Assembly (NCBI GenBank): GCA_934630815.1
Contig: CAKTWI010000001.1
Span: forward strand, 124,001-188,000
Direction of reading: 5' to 3'
DNA: 64,000 bases
From: an uncultured Senegalimassilia sp.
GTDB lineage: Bacteria; Actinomycetota; Coriobacteriia; Coriobacteriales; Eggerthellaceae
The notes below the pieces were generated by a model. The model was not told the DNA's origin, did no database searches, and worked only from the letters and a program-made list of their open reading frames with translations. Position numbers and translations under genes: made by a program. Below are positions 39,889-48,016 of the stretch, piece after piece (within the stretch, counting starts at the first letter, position 1; each line of letters starts with the position of its first letter).

Positions 39889-40632
39889 CTACCCCTGAAA
39901 TACTGCCCGCACCAGGTACTCCACGTTGCCCTCGTGACCGGTGATGGGGCTTTCGGTAACGCCCGTGCACTCGAAGCCGGCGGCTTCCAGGGCCGCGCGC
40001 ACCTCGTCGACCGTGCGCAGGCGCACGGCCTCGTCGCGCACGATGCCGTGGTCGGTTTCGTCATGCTGGCTTTCGAACTGGGGCTTGATCAGGCCGATGA
40101 AGATGGTGCCCGCCTGCGCGAAACGCGCGAACGTGGGCGCCAGAGCTGCCAGGCCGATGAAGCTGAGGTCGGCCACCAGCAGGTCGAACGGCGCGCCCAG
40201 CTCGACAGGGTCCGCCAGCTTGATGTTGGTGCGCTCGAACACCGCCACGCGCGGGTCCTGGCGCAGCTTCCATGCAAGCTGCCCGTAGTTCACATCCACG
40301 CACGCCACGCTGCCGGCGCCGGCCTGCAGAAGGCAATCGGAGAAGCCGCCCGTCGAGCTGCCGATGTCCATGCAGCGCATGCCGGAGACGTCCTGCCCGA
40401 ACGCGTCGAGCGCGCCCTGCAGCTTGTGCCCGCCGCGCGAGACGAACTTCTTGCGGCCCTTCACCACGATGTCGGCTTCGGGCGCAACCTTGACGGCCGC
40501 GCTGGCGACGTACACGTCGTCCACCTTCACCTCGTGCGCCAAAACGGCGCGCAGCACGGTGCCGGCGTCGGGGAAGACCCCCTGCTCGACCAGCAGCTCA
40601 TCCAAGCGTATCTTTTTCGGTTTCTTAGTCAT
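39889..40632 (-). CDS. tlyA: TlyA-family 16S/23S rRNA 2'-O-methyltransferase
   Basis: TlyA methylates ribose of C1409 (16S) and C1920 (23S) in Mycobacterium, affecting capreomycin sensitivity; it is also annotated hemolysin A. The 247-residue protein has an N-terminal S4 RNA-binding domain (RLDELLVEQGVFPDAGTVLRAVL), then an FtsJ-like methylase with MDIGSSTGGFSDCLLQAG and the Lys-Asp-Lys type residues in FVSRGGHKL, and LLVADLSFIGL. I choose the ATG at 40632 because the TATAAT box lies 7 nt upstream, implying a leaderless message; an ATG at 40641 would start within that box. Confidence 0.92.
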   Translation of the reverse strand: MTKKPKKIRLDELLVEQGVFPDAGTVLRAVLAHEVKVDDVYVASAAVKVAPEADIVVKGRKKFVSRGGHKLQGALDAFGQDVSGMRCMDIGSSTGGFSDCLLQAGAGSVACVDVNYGQLAWKLRQDPRVAVFERTNIKLADPVELGAPFDLLVADLSFIGLAALAPTFARFAQAGTIFIGLIKPQFESQHDETDHGIVRDEAVRLRTVDEVRAALEAAGFECTGVTESPITGHEGNVEYLVRAVFQG

Positions 40633-40639
40633 GCGGCCC

Positions 40640-40645
40640 ATTATA
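40640..40645 (-). promoter_or_regulatory. -10 box of tlyA; leaderless start likely
   Basis: TATAAT on the minus strand, separated by exactly 7 nt from the ATG at 40632, so transcription should begin at or next to the start codon. A TTGCGG box lies 19 nt upstream. Confidence 0.5.
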
Positions 40646-40917
40646 GCGAAAGACCTCGTCAACCCCGCAAGCAAACGCCCCGCCCCACAAGAAACGGGAA
40701 GCCGCGGCGTCGTACCGCAGCGAGGCAAAATTGAAAAGAGGCAAGAAGAAACGCACGGGCAACACCGCAGCATGCCCTACGGAAGCAAAGACCGGCGCGA
40801 TTCCCTTGGCAGCATGCCCCGCAGAAACAAACGCCAGCGTAATTCTCTTAGCAGCATGTAAGCAACCGCCTTGACAAGACCGGCGCTCCCCACGTGCAGG
40901 CAAAGTCAAACGCGACT

Positions 40918-41301
40918 GCGAATAATCGTTCATTTTGGCCGCCCTCGGACAGAACACGCGATTGTTCGCAACCAGCAGGCGCAAAAAGCCCCTCAAACCA
41001 TCTCCAAGCGTGGGGGAATCGGACACTTTCGACGATATTTCGCACTTTTTAGTCCTGCACCATCTCTGCGAAGCCCTGAGCGTGCGAATAATCGTTCATT
41101 TTGGCCGCCCTTGGACAGAACGAACGATTATTCGCAATCAGCAGGTCCAAAAACCCCTCAAACCGCCGCTGGGCGTCAGAGAATTGGACATTTTTGACGA
41201 TGGTTTGCAATTTTGAGTCCCACACCGCCTTTACGAGGCCCTGAACATGCGATTAATCGTTCATTTTGTCCCCAGACGACCAAAACGCACGGTTATTCGC
41301 A
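40918..41301. repeat. 165-166-bp tandem repeat with internal dyads
   Basis: Units begin GCGAATAATCGTTCATTTTG at 40918 and 41084, and a diverged third at 41249, giving periods of 166 and 165 nt. Within each unit the opening GCGAATAATCGTTC is mirrored about 30 nt later by GAACGATTATTCGC (perfect in unit 2, degenerate in units 1 and 3). The open plus-strand frames over it (IIVHFGRP-type peptides) lack start signals. No gene recognised. Confidence 0.6.
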
Positions 41302-41352
41302 CCCGCCATGACCAATACCAGCCAATAGCCGATCACGCTCGGCCCATCGCAG

Positions 41353-41433
41353 GCAATAAAGCCCGTTCGGCTAGCGCAAGCAATAAAGCCCATTCGCCTT
41401 GCGCAAGCAATATAGCCCGTTCGCCTAGCGCAG
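41353..41433. repeat. 27-bp tandem repeat, three copies
   Basis: Three consecutive 27-nt units (41353, 41380, 41407) opening GCAATA(A/T)AGCCC with few differences. Directly abutting, so not a CRISPR. Confidence 0.6.
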
Positions 41434-41477
41434 AAGCGAAAGCGCCGCCGACCGTGCGACCGACTGCCCCTTTGCGC

Positions 41478-41993
41478 ACATCGCGCAAGGGAAACCGCCT
41501 CGACAACGGCGCCGCCAATCAGGTGTTCGGCCACGTGAAAGACACTGATAATGGGAATCGCGCTATCGACGAGGGTTATCGGCGAAAATGCGCATGAGCC
41601 GACGCGATGGCCCATTAAAGAACTGCCGTCGATTCCAGCGACTGGCCTCAACTCGAAGAGCCTCGCGTCGGCCCCGACCAAGGCCGGCCAATGACCTAAT
41701 AGGAGCATGAGCTCGAGCGCGTGGACCTAGCAACCCGCATGGTACAGCCCCCCCATCAGTGTTCTGTCTAGCCAGCCTTTGGTTCGGATTGCATCGCAAG
41801 CGTTGATCTGAAGGGCTGCATATGAGCGAGTTGGAGAAAGACCTCAAGCTCTTCAGGGGAGGACACGCCCGACTTCGGGTCCTTCAAGGCGGACCTCGAC
41901 GCATATGTCGTCCATTGGAACACCCGGTGTCGCCAGGTTAAACCGAAGGGACTGGCCCCGGAGGAGCTCCGGAGCCAGTCCCTAGTGACGTAG
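41478..41993 (+). pseudogene. IS3-family (IS150-like) transposase remnant
   Basis: Two in-frame islands of an IS3 OrfB integrase separated by stops and unrelated sequence: SRKGNRLDNGAANQVFGHVK at 41478-41540 (the family's DN..E region) and, near the end, SFKADLDAYVVHWNTR followed by KGLAPEELRSQSL (41884-41993), the classic C-terminus. The catalytic core between them is missing, so the element is dead. Sequence after the stop resembles an IS3 right terminal repeat. Confidence 0.75.
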
Positions 41994-42056
41994 TCTTTAT
42001 TTAAGCCGTCCGAGTTTTGCAAAGGACTCCGTTTCCCGAACGGCAAAAGAAGTGAA

Positions 42057-42255
42057 TCAAGCGGCCCGGCTGAGCCTGTACTCGACTGGGCTGCTTCTGT
42101 CCAGGCGTCTCTTGGTGCGCACATTGCTATACCAGTCGATATGCTTCTCCAAATCCCTCTCGAAGATATCGGGGTCGTCTCCCTCCCAATCGTAGTAAAG
42201 CTCGGTCTTGACCATCGAGAAGAAGTTTTCGGCCTTTGCGTTGTCGAGGCGTTTT
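42057..42255 (-). pseudogene. IS3-family transposase C-terminal fragment
   Basis: The minus-strand frame reads RLDNAKAENFFSMVKTELYY then DLEKHIDWYSNVRTKRRL and ends at the TGA at 42057: the last about 65 residues of a second, different IS3 transposase, including the DDE glutamate (AENFFS). The rest is absent; the fragment is cut at the 30-bp repeats behind asd. It points toward the other remnant, tail to tail. Confidence 0.8.
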
Positions 42256-42340
42256 ACTCCTGCGGAGGCAGCAGCTGGGCGATCTACTCCTGCGGAAGCA
42301 GCAGCTGGGCGATCTACTCCTGCGGAAGCAGCAGTTGGGC
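42251..42340. repeat. 30-bp triplication of the asd 3' end
   Basis: Three direct 30-nt copies (42251-42280, 42281-42310, 42311-42340). The rightmost is the real end of asd (AQLLLPQE-stop); the two others repeat the same codons and stop after it, then join the IS3 fragment. Copies differ by 1-4 bases. Confidence 0.85.
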
Positions 42341-43369
42341 GATCTGCACGGCGTTGAGCGCGGCGCCCTTGCGAATCTGGTCGGCGACAACCCACATGGC
42401 CAGGCCGTGCTTGACCGTGGGGTCGCGGCGGATGCGGCCGACGTAGGTGTCGTTCGTGCCGGCCAGCAGGCCCGGCATGGGATACACGTCGTTGGCGGGG
42501 TCGTCCATGACGGTGACGCCCGGCGCAGCGGCAAGCGCCTCGCGAGCGGCCTCGGGCGGCACATCGCCGACGAACTCGACGTTGATGGACTCGCCGTGGC
42601 AGCGCAGCACGGGCACGCGCACGCAGGTGGCGGCCACCTGCACGCCCTCGTCGCCCATGATCTTCTTCGTTTCCGCGACCATCTTCCACTCTTCCTTCGT
42701 GGAGTCGTCGTCCAGGAACACGTCGATGTGCGGGATGGTGTTGAACGCGATGCGGTGCTTGAACGCCTTGATGGTCAGCTCGTCCTCGGGCTTGCCGTCC
42801 AGGAATTCGCGCGTCTGGTCGTAGAGCTCGGCCATGGCCGGGGCGCCGGCGCCGGACGCGGCCTGGTACGTGGAGACCACCACGCGGGTGATGCGCGCCA
42901 GGTCGTAGAGCGGCTTGAGCGCGACCACCATCTGGATGGTGGAGCAGTTCGGGTTGGCGATGACACCGTTATGCCAGCTCACATCGCCGGGGTTCACCTC
43001 GGGCACCACCAGCGGCACGTCCTCGTCCATGCGGAACGCGCTGGAGTTGTCGATCATGACGGCGCCATGGGAGACCACGGCCTCGCGCATGGCCTTCGAC
43101 ACGGAGCCGCCGGCGGAGAACAGCGCGATGTCGACGCCCTCGAACGATTCGGGCGTCATCTCCTGCACGGTCAGCTCGCCTGCGGGAACCTGGCCGCAGC
43201 CCTCGAACGGCAGCTTCTTACCGGCGGAACGCGCGGAAGCCAGCGCGATGACCTTCGACGCCGGGAAATCCAGGTCGTGCAGCACATTCAAGAACTCGTT
43301 GCCGACGGCGCCCGTAGCGCCGCAAACCGCAACCACCGGGTTAGCCGGCATAACTTTCGTCCAAGCCAT
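42314..43369 (-). CDS. asd: Aspartate-semialdehyde dehydrogenase
   Basis: Asd reduces aspartyl phosphate to aspartate semialdehyde, the branch point to lysine/diaminopimelate, threonine and methionine. The 351-residue enzyme has VVAVCGATGAVGNEFL (NADP site), SAGGSVS, the catalytic cysteine in NPNCSTIQ, and the histidine-containing CVRVPVLRCHGES. GAGGAGG before the ATG at 43369; upstream extension rejected. It follows lysC on the same strand. Its last codons are duplicated downstream at an IS3 scar. Confidence 0.95.
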   Translation of the reverse strand: MAWTKVMPANPVVAVCGATGAVGNEFLNVLHDLDFPASKVIALASARSAGKKLPFEGCGQVPAGELTVQEMTPESFEGVDIALFSAGGSVSKAMREAVVSHGAVMIDNSSAFRMDEDVPLVVPEVNPGDVSWHNGVIANPNCSTIQMVVALKPLYDLARITRVVVSTYQAASGAGAPAMAELYDQTREFLDGKPEDELTIKAFKHRIAFNTIPHIDVFLDDDSTKEEWKMVAETKKIMGDEGVQVAATCVRVPVLRCHGESINVEFVGDVPPEAAREALAAAPGVTVMDDPANDVYPMPGLLAGTNDTYVGRIRRDPTVKHGLAMWVVADQIRKGAALNAVQIAQLLLPQE

Positions 43370-43475
43370 GAGGTCCTCCTCGTTCACGTTCCGGGTTGAT
43401 ATATCGTCAATGATGGGTGCTTTTGCGCCCCATATTGCCTTGGGGGATGCGCGCCGGCCCCTGCCTGCGCGCAAT

Positions 43476-43516
43476 GGGAAAGGAGCCGCGGGATGCTTCT
43501 CACCTCCCGCGGCTCC
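43476..43516 (-). terminator. Terminator-like hairpin between lysC and asd
   Basis: 12-bp stem GGAGCCGCGGGA/TCCCGCGGCTCC (43482-43493 with 43505-43516) followed on the minus strand by TTTCCC. A second hairpin GCGAGCCC/GGGCTCGC lies just upstream (43553-43571). The 271-nt gap thus may separate lysC from asd transcriptionally. Confidence 0.6.
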
Positions 43517-43640
43517 AAGCGGTTCGTTCGCCGTATGGCGGCCTTCGGTACGCGAGCCCTTGGGCTCGCGCGAAGGCGGGGTGCCACGGGCGGCCGCAAC
43601 ATCGAGCAGTCCGGCTGCCGTCAGGCAGACGAAGCTACAG

Positions 43641-44921
43641 CTACCTGCCCTTGTTCATCTTCGCGGCGATCTCCTCCGCGGACAGCTGCGTCTCCTCGAA
43701 CACGCTGTCGGAGTCCAGGCCGAACGCCGTGTGCAGGCAGCGCACCGCGGCAGCGGTCTGGGCGCCGTCGACCACCACGGACAGGCGGATGGGCGACGTG
43801 GAGATGGCCAGGATGTTGATGTTGTTCTCGCCGAGGGTCTGGAACGCCTTGGCGGCGATGCCGGGGCTGGACTTCATGCCCGTGCCCACGATGCTGACCT
43901 TGGCGATGTCCTCGTCGACCACGTATTCACGCGCGTTGACGTCGGGAAGGATGCGCTCCACCGTCTCGCAAGCGCGCTTCTCGTCGGCGCCCGGGCAAGT
44001 GAAGCTGATGTCGGTGATGCCGTCCTCGGACACGTTCTGGATGATCATGTCCACGCTCACCTGGTTGCCCGCCAAGGCGCTGAACAGCTTGGCGGCCACG
44101 CCAGACATGTCGGGCACGCCGCGAATGGTGACCTTCACTTCCGACGTGTCGTGTGCGATGCCGGTGATGACGGCTTCCTCCATCATGTCGGTTTCCTCCT
44201 TGACATAGGTGCCCTCGGCGTCGGAGAACGCCGAGCGGGAATGGATGACCACGTTGTACTTGCGGGCGAACTCGACGGCGCGCATCTGCAAGACGCCGGC
44301 GCCGGAGCCGGAGAGCTCCAGCATGTCCTCGTAGTTGATGACGTCGAGCTTCTTCGCGCGCGGGCAGATGCGCGGGTCGGCGGTGTAGACGCCGTCCACG
44401 TCGGTGTAGATCTCGCACACGTCGGCGTTCAGGCCGTGCGCCACAGCGACCGCCGTGGTGTCGGAGCCGCCGCGACCGAGCGTGGTGATGTCGCCGTCGG
44501 CGTCAACGCCCTGGAAGCCGGCAACGACGGCGATGGCGCCGCGCTCGAGCGCATCGCGCACGCGCTCGCTGTGCACCATGACGATCTTCGCCTTGTTGTG
44601 GAACTTGTCGGTCTCAATGCCAGCCTGGCGGCCGGTGAAGCTCATGGCCTTGTAGCCGCGTGCCTCGATGGCCATGGCCAGAAGCGACATGGACACCTGC
44701 TCGCCGGTGGAGAGCAGACGGTCCATCTCGCGCAGCGGCGGGTTGTCGTTGAGCGCGGCGGCCAGGCCCACCAGCTCGTCGGTGGTCTTGCCCATGGCGG
44801 ACACCACGGCGACCACGTCATGGCCAGCCTGCTTTTTCGCGATCAGCTTCTTCGCAACCATTTGGATGCGCTCGGGGCTTGCAACGGACGTGCCCCCGAA
44901 TTTGCATACGATTAGCGACAT
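43641..44921 (-). CDS. lysC: Aspartate kinase
   Basis: LysC phosphorylates aspartate, first step to lysine, threonine and methionine. The 426-residue enzyme has KFGGTSVAS at the N-terminus, GRGGSDTTAVA, and DVDGVYTADPR in the kinase domain, then two ACT domains from about residue 265, the regulatory form subject to lysine/threonine feedback. A methionine start for a separate beta subunit may exist near the ACT region but is not demonstrable. AAAGGAAACGC precedes the ATG at 44921. Confidence 0.95.
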   Translation of the reverse strand: MSLIVCKFGGTSVASPERIQMVAKKLIAKKQAGHDVVAVVSAMGKTTDELVGLAAALNDNPPLREMDRLLSTGEQVSMSLLAMAIEARGYKAMSFTGRQAGIETDKFHNKAKIVMVHSERVRDALERGAIAVVAGFQGVDADGDITTLGRGGSDTTAVAVAHGLNADVCEIYTDVDGVYTADPRICPRAKKLDVINYEDMLELSGSGAGVLQMRAVEFARKYNVVIHSRSAFSDAEGTYVKEETDMMEEAVITGIAHDTSEVKVTIRGVPDMSGVAAKLFSALAGNQVSVDMIIQNVSEDGITDISFTCPGADEKRACETVERILPDVNAREYVVDEDIAKVSIVGTGMKSSPGIAAKAFQTLGENNINILAISTSPIRLSVVVDGAQTAAAVRCLHTAFGLDSDSVFEETQLSAEEIAAKMNKGR

Positions 44922-44950
44922 GCGTTTCCTTTTTCGGACGGGGTTTCGAT

Positions 44951-45016
44951 TGTTTGCCACTATAGCAAACAACCTCGTAACCACCGCGCCAAACGATGGT
45001 TACGAGGTTGTTTTTT
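44951..45016. promoter_or_regulatory. Overlapping hairpins in the lysC upstream region
   Basis: A perfect 16-bp stem (44968-44983 with 44997-45012) followed by Ts on the plus strand, and a smaller dyad TGTTTGC/GCAAACA (44951-44957 with 44965-44971) overlapping its edge and enclosing a minus-strand TATAGT (complement of 44959-44964) that could be the lysC -10. The two folds share bases 44968-44971 and so are partly exclusive. No lysine-riboswitch core is visible. Confidence 0.5.
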
Positions 45017-45423
45017 CACAGCGAACGTATGGACGAGCTGGCGATATCGGGCCGAGCGGCTACGCGCTATCGGTTTGCGGGATAGCGGGGAGCGAGGAGG
45101 CAACCCAGGCGCGATCCGCTAGCAGGCGCCTGTCGAGGCGCGACCCACCGGAGGGCGCTGCCGCGCTCGCCTACCTTGAAGAAACGATCGATTGCCGCTT
45201 CCATTCCGCCTTTCCCCTTCCCGGATGCGCACATTGCGGCGCGCCCCTCTTTCCCTCCCGCGCCCCCACAGCGCGGCGGCCGCCCGTGCAAGCGCACGGG
45301 CGGCCGGAGTCGAATCGACATATGCGGAAAAAACCGCAACCGTCACAGTAGCACACGCGGAGGCGGCAAGCGCGACGCAAGCGGCGGGAGGCCCAGGCGA
45401 AAGGGCGAGCTGCGAAGGGAAGG
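45017..45423. other. Intergenic region between the UMF1 transporter and lysC
   Basis: About 400 nt with no supported gene. It holds a 13-bp GC hairpin CGGCCGCCCGTGC/GCACGGGCGGCCG (45277-45289 with 45294-45306) and a weaker one CGCTATC/GATAGCG near 45066-45090; either may end transcription of the transporter gene, but neither has a U-tract on that strand. Confidence 0.5.
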
Positions 45424-46662
45424 CTAGCGGGCGCCCTCCTCGGGCATCTTCCAGAGCAGGACGAAACCTATGATGAACAGCACGGCCACGCTGAGGACGC
45501 CGTAGCTGCTCGAGCCCGTGAGCTGGGTGAACACGCTTACCAGCAGCGTGCCCATGATGGTGGCGTACTTGCCGAGGATATCGAAGAAGCCGTAGTACTC
45601 GTTGGCGTTCTCCTTCGGGATGAGCTTGCCGAACTCGCTGCGCGACAGCGCCTGGATACCGCCCTGGAACAGGCCCACGCACACGGCCAGCACCCAGAAC
45701 TCGGCAGCGGAGCGCAGGAAGAACGCGGCGAACAGTGTGATGCAGAAGTACGCGAACACCGCGATCAGCAGCATGCGCTTGGTGCCGAAGCGCCCGGCCA
45801 AGCGCCCGTAGGCGATGGCGGACGGGAACGCCACGAACTGCGTCACCAGAAGCGCGAGCACCAGCTGCGTGGAGTCGATGCCCAGGTCGGTGCCGTAGCT
45901 GGTGGACATGGTGATGATGGTATGCACGCCGTCGATGTAGAAGAAGAACGCCAGCATGTACATGAGCAGGCGTTTGTCGCGGGCGATCTTCTTGCACGTG
46001 CCCGCCAGGCCCTTGAGCGTATGACGGAACAGATGCGCCTCGCGCGCCTTGAAGTGCGTCTGATGCACGTCGCGCAGCACGGGCACGGAAAACACCAGCC
46101 ACCACACCGCGGTGATGACGAACGAGATGCGGATGCCGTCAAGCTGCCCGATGCCGAAACTGCTGCCGAACAGCACGATGACCAGGCACACGATGAACGG
46201 GATGCAGGATCCGATGTAGCCCCAAGCGTAGCCCTGCGACGAGACCTCATCGTAGCGCTCCTGCTCGGTGGCGTCGACCAAAAACGCATCGTAGAACACC
46301 AGCGACGCGTTGAGCATGACCGACGAGAACACGTATATCACTAGGAACACCATAGCGTTGCCGGGCACGCCCATGACCGCGAGCGACACCGCGCCCGTGC
46401 CGATGGTGCCCGCAAGGAACTTTTTCTTGTTGCCCTTCAGATCGGCCAGGCTGCCCAGGAACGGCATGAGCAGCGCAAGCGCCAGCGAGGCCACCGTGGT
46501 CGCATAACCCCAGGCCACCACGGCGGACGACCCAGGTTCGGCGATGGCCGAGAAATAGATGGGGATGAGCGTTGCCGCCAACATGACGTACGCGGAGTTT
46601 CCCACGTCGTACAAAACCCAGCTGCGCTCGCGTTTCGACAGGCTGCGAAGGCCCAATCCCAT
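45424..46662 (-). CDS. UMF1/Atg22-like MFS transporter
   Basis: A 412-residue membrane protein with 12 hydrophobic segments, matching the UMF1 (Atg22-like) branch of the major facilitator superfamily: N-terminal YDVGNSAY, LADLKGNKKK in the helix 2-3 loop, YDAFLVDATEQERYDEVSSQGYAWGY, and GRLAGRFGTKR in the second half. Eukaryotic Atg22 exports amino acids from vacuoles; bacterial substrates are not established. AAGGAG before the ATG at 46662. Single gene. Confidence 0.87.
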   Translation of the reverse strand: MGLGLRSLSKRERSWVLYDVGNSAYVMLAATLIPIYFSAIAEPGSSAVVAWGYATTVASLALALLMPFLGSLADLKGNKKKFLAGTIGTGAVSLAVMGVPGNAMVFLVIYVFSSVMLNASLVFYDAFLVDATEQERYDEVSSQGYAWGYIGSCIPFIVCLVIVLFGSSFGIGQLDGIRISFVITAVWWLVFSVPVLRDVHQTHFKAREAHLFRHTLKGLAGTCKKIARDKRLLMYMLAFFFYIDGVHTIITMSTSYGTDLGIDSTQLVLALLVTQFVAFPSAIAYGRLAGRFGTKRMLLIAVFAYFCITLFAAFFLRSAAEFWVLAVCVGLFQGGIQALSRSEFGKLIPKENANEYYGFFDILGKYATIMGTLLVSVFTQLTGSSSYGVLSVAVLFIIGFVLLWKMPEEGAR

Positions 46663-46800
46663 GGCTGCTCCTTGCTATCGGCAAGGCCCGCGCCGTCCGC
46701 GGGAACCCGCCGACGCGCAGGCCCGTGCGGTTTCGAACACCGAATCGTGCATGTACGTTGAACGCCGCCGAGCGGCGCGCAAACCATTGTATATGATGGC

Positions 46801-46806
46801 TATAAT
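46801..46806 (+). promoter_or_regulatory. -10 box for the phospholipase C-like gene
   Basis: Consensus TATAAT 48 nt upstream of the ATG at 46854; the -35 is poor. Confidence 0.4.
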
Positions 46807-46853
46807 CGTCCACGTAAAATGAATGTCAGCCACACGAGAAACGGGGATACGGA

Positions 46854-47810
46854 ATGCCAGCAATCATCACCCATGATTTCTTCGGACGCGACGTGTACGA
46901 CGCGCTGTTCCAGACCATCGGCGGATCGCGCGACGAAGCCGACGCGTTCCTGCTGGGAAACCAAGGCCCCGACCCGTTGTTCTACGCGGTGGCCGACTTC
47001 CGCGCCACGGCGTACCACAAGCTGGGCAACACCATGCACAGCCGAAAGCCCGCCGAGCTGCTGGCGGCGCTGAAGGACTCCCTCGGCGTCCTGGACCCCG
47101 AGGAGAAGCCGCTCGGACGCGCCTACGCGCTGGGATTCCTCTGCCACTACGCGCTCGATTCCGCCGTGCACCCGCTGGTGTACTGCCACGAGCACGCGCT
47201 GTGCGACGCAGGAGAACCGGGCCTGACACGCGATGACGGCAGCGAAGTGCACGGCGTCATCGAAAGCGAGCTGGACGAGATGGTGCTGTTCGCCAAGCGC
47301 GGCGACACCGTGGCCGCGTTCAACCCCTCGCGCGAGATCCTGCACGCAAGCGAAGCGGTACTCGGAGCCGTGTCGAAGATGTACGCCTACCTGGCCCTGA
47401 ACGTGTACGGAGAAGTAATCCCGCACAACCTGTTCCGCCTGTCGGTGCACGGGTTCCGCCTGGTGCAGCGCCTGTTCTGGTCGCCCACCGGCATCAAACG
47501 CGACCTTATCAGCCGCATCGAGCGCCTGGCGCGCCCGCATTCGTTCTACCAGTCCATGAGCCATCGCCCGGTGGCCGCCGCCGAAAGCGTGTTCGACAAC
47601 CACGAGCACGCCGCCTGGACCAACCCCTTCACCGGCGACGTGCGCACCACCAGCTTCTGGGACCTCTACGATCAGGCGCAGTACAAGGCGAAGAACCTGA
47701 TCGCCGCGTTCGATCAGCCGGGCTTCACCGTCGAGCGGACGCGCGAGCTGACCGACGAGCTGGACTTCTCCGGCCGCCCCACGCAAGCCCAGGTGCTGGC
47801 GGTAGAGTAG
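46854..47810 (+). CDS. Zinc-dependent phospholipase C-like protein
   Basis: A 318-residue protein resembling the Zn_dep_PLPC family. Histidine/aspartate metal ligands are spread as in that fold: ITHDFFGRDVYD at the N-terminus, GNQGPDPLFY, the cluster FLCHYALDSAVHPLVYCHEH and a following HGVIESELDEM. There is no signal peptide, so it is probably cytoplasmic, unlike secreted clostridial phospholipases C; several such intracellular homologues exist in Firmicutes and Coriobacteria. Substrate unknown. GGGG ribosome site 7-10 nt before the start. Confidence 0.8.
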   Translation: MPAIITHDFFGRDVYDALFQTIGGSRDEADAFLLGNQGPDPLFYAVADFRATAYHKLGNTMHSRKPAELLAALKDSLGVLDPEEKPLGRAYALGFLCHYALDSAVHPLVYCHEHALCDAGEPGLTRDDGSEVHGVIESELDEMVLFAKRGDTVAAFNPSREILHASEAVLGAVSKMYAYLALNVYGEVIPHNLFRLSVHGFRLVQRLFWSPTGIKRDLISRIERLARPHSFYQSMSHRPVAAAESVFDNHEHAAWTNPFTGDVRTTSFWDLYDQAQYKAKNLIAAFDQPGFTVERTRELTDELDFSGRPTQAQVLAVE

Positions 47811-47952
47811 CGATCGCAGCCCGCATGCCGGCACCCGCTTGCGGCACAGCCCGCGCATCCGACGGCCCGCACGTGGCCGGCCCGCATGCCCCGCACGCCG
47901 GCGCCTGCCCACCCGCGGCGCAACCTGGACGTCCGAACATCCGAACATCAGA

Positions 47953-47974
47953 CCGCCCGCAGCGATGCGGGCGG
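47953..47974 (+). terminator. Hairpin after the phospholipase-like gene
   Basis: Perfect 8-bp stem CCGCCCGC/GCGGGCGG with AGCGAT loop; no clear U-tract, so termination is only possible. Confidence 0.4.
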
Positions 47975-47984
47975 CAACCTCATC

Positions 47985-47992
47985 TTATATAA
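47985..47992 (+). promoter_or_regulatory. -10 box for the TRIC channel gene
   Basis: TTATATAA about 24 nt upstream of the ATG at 48017. Confidence 0.35.
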
Positions 47993-48016
47993 CGACTCCC
48001 ATATGAAAGGGTATTC

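Noticed and set aside
41353..41433. Possible CRISPR array
   Set aside because: The 27-bp units abut without spacers; the 30-bp units at 42251 are likewise contiguous and derived from asd.
42057..42689. A 210-codon minus-strand gene spanning asd and the IS3 fragment
   Set aside because: Only the last about 65 codons resemble a protein family; the remainder is out of frame with asd and is a chance joining through the 30-bp repeats.
43370..43640. Lysine riboswitch or T-box between lysC and asd
   Set aside because: Hairpins are present, but the lysine-riboswitch core and the T-box TGGNACCGCG motif are not.
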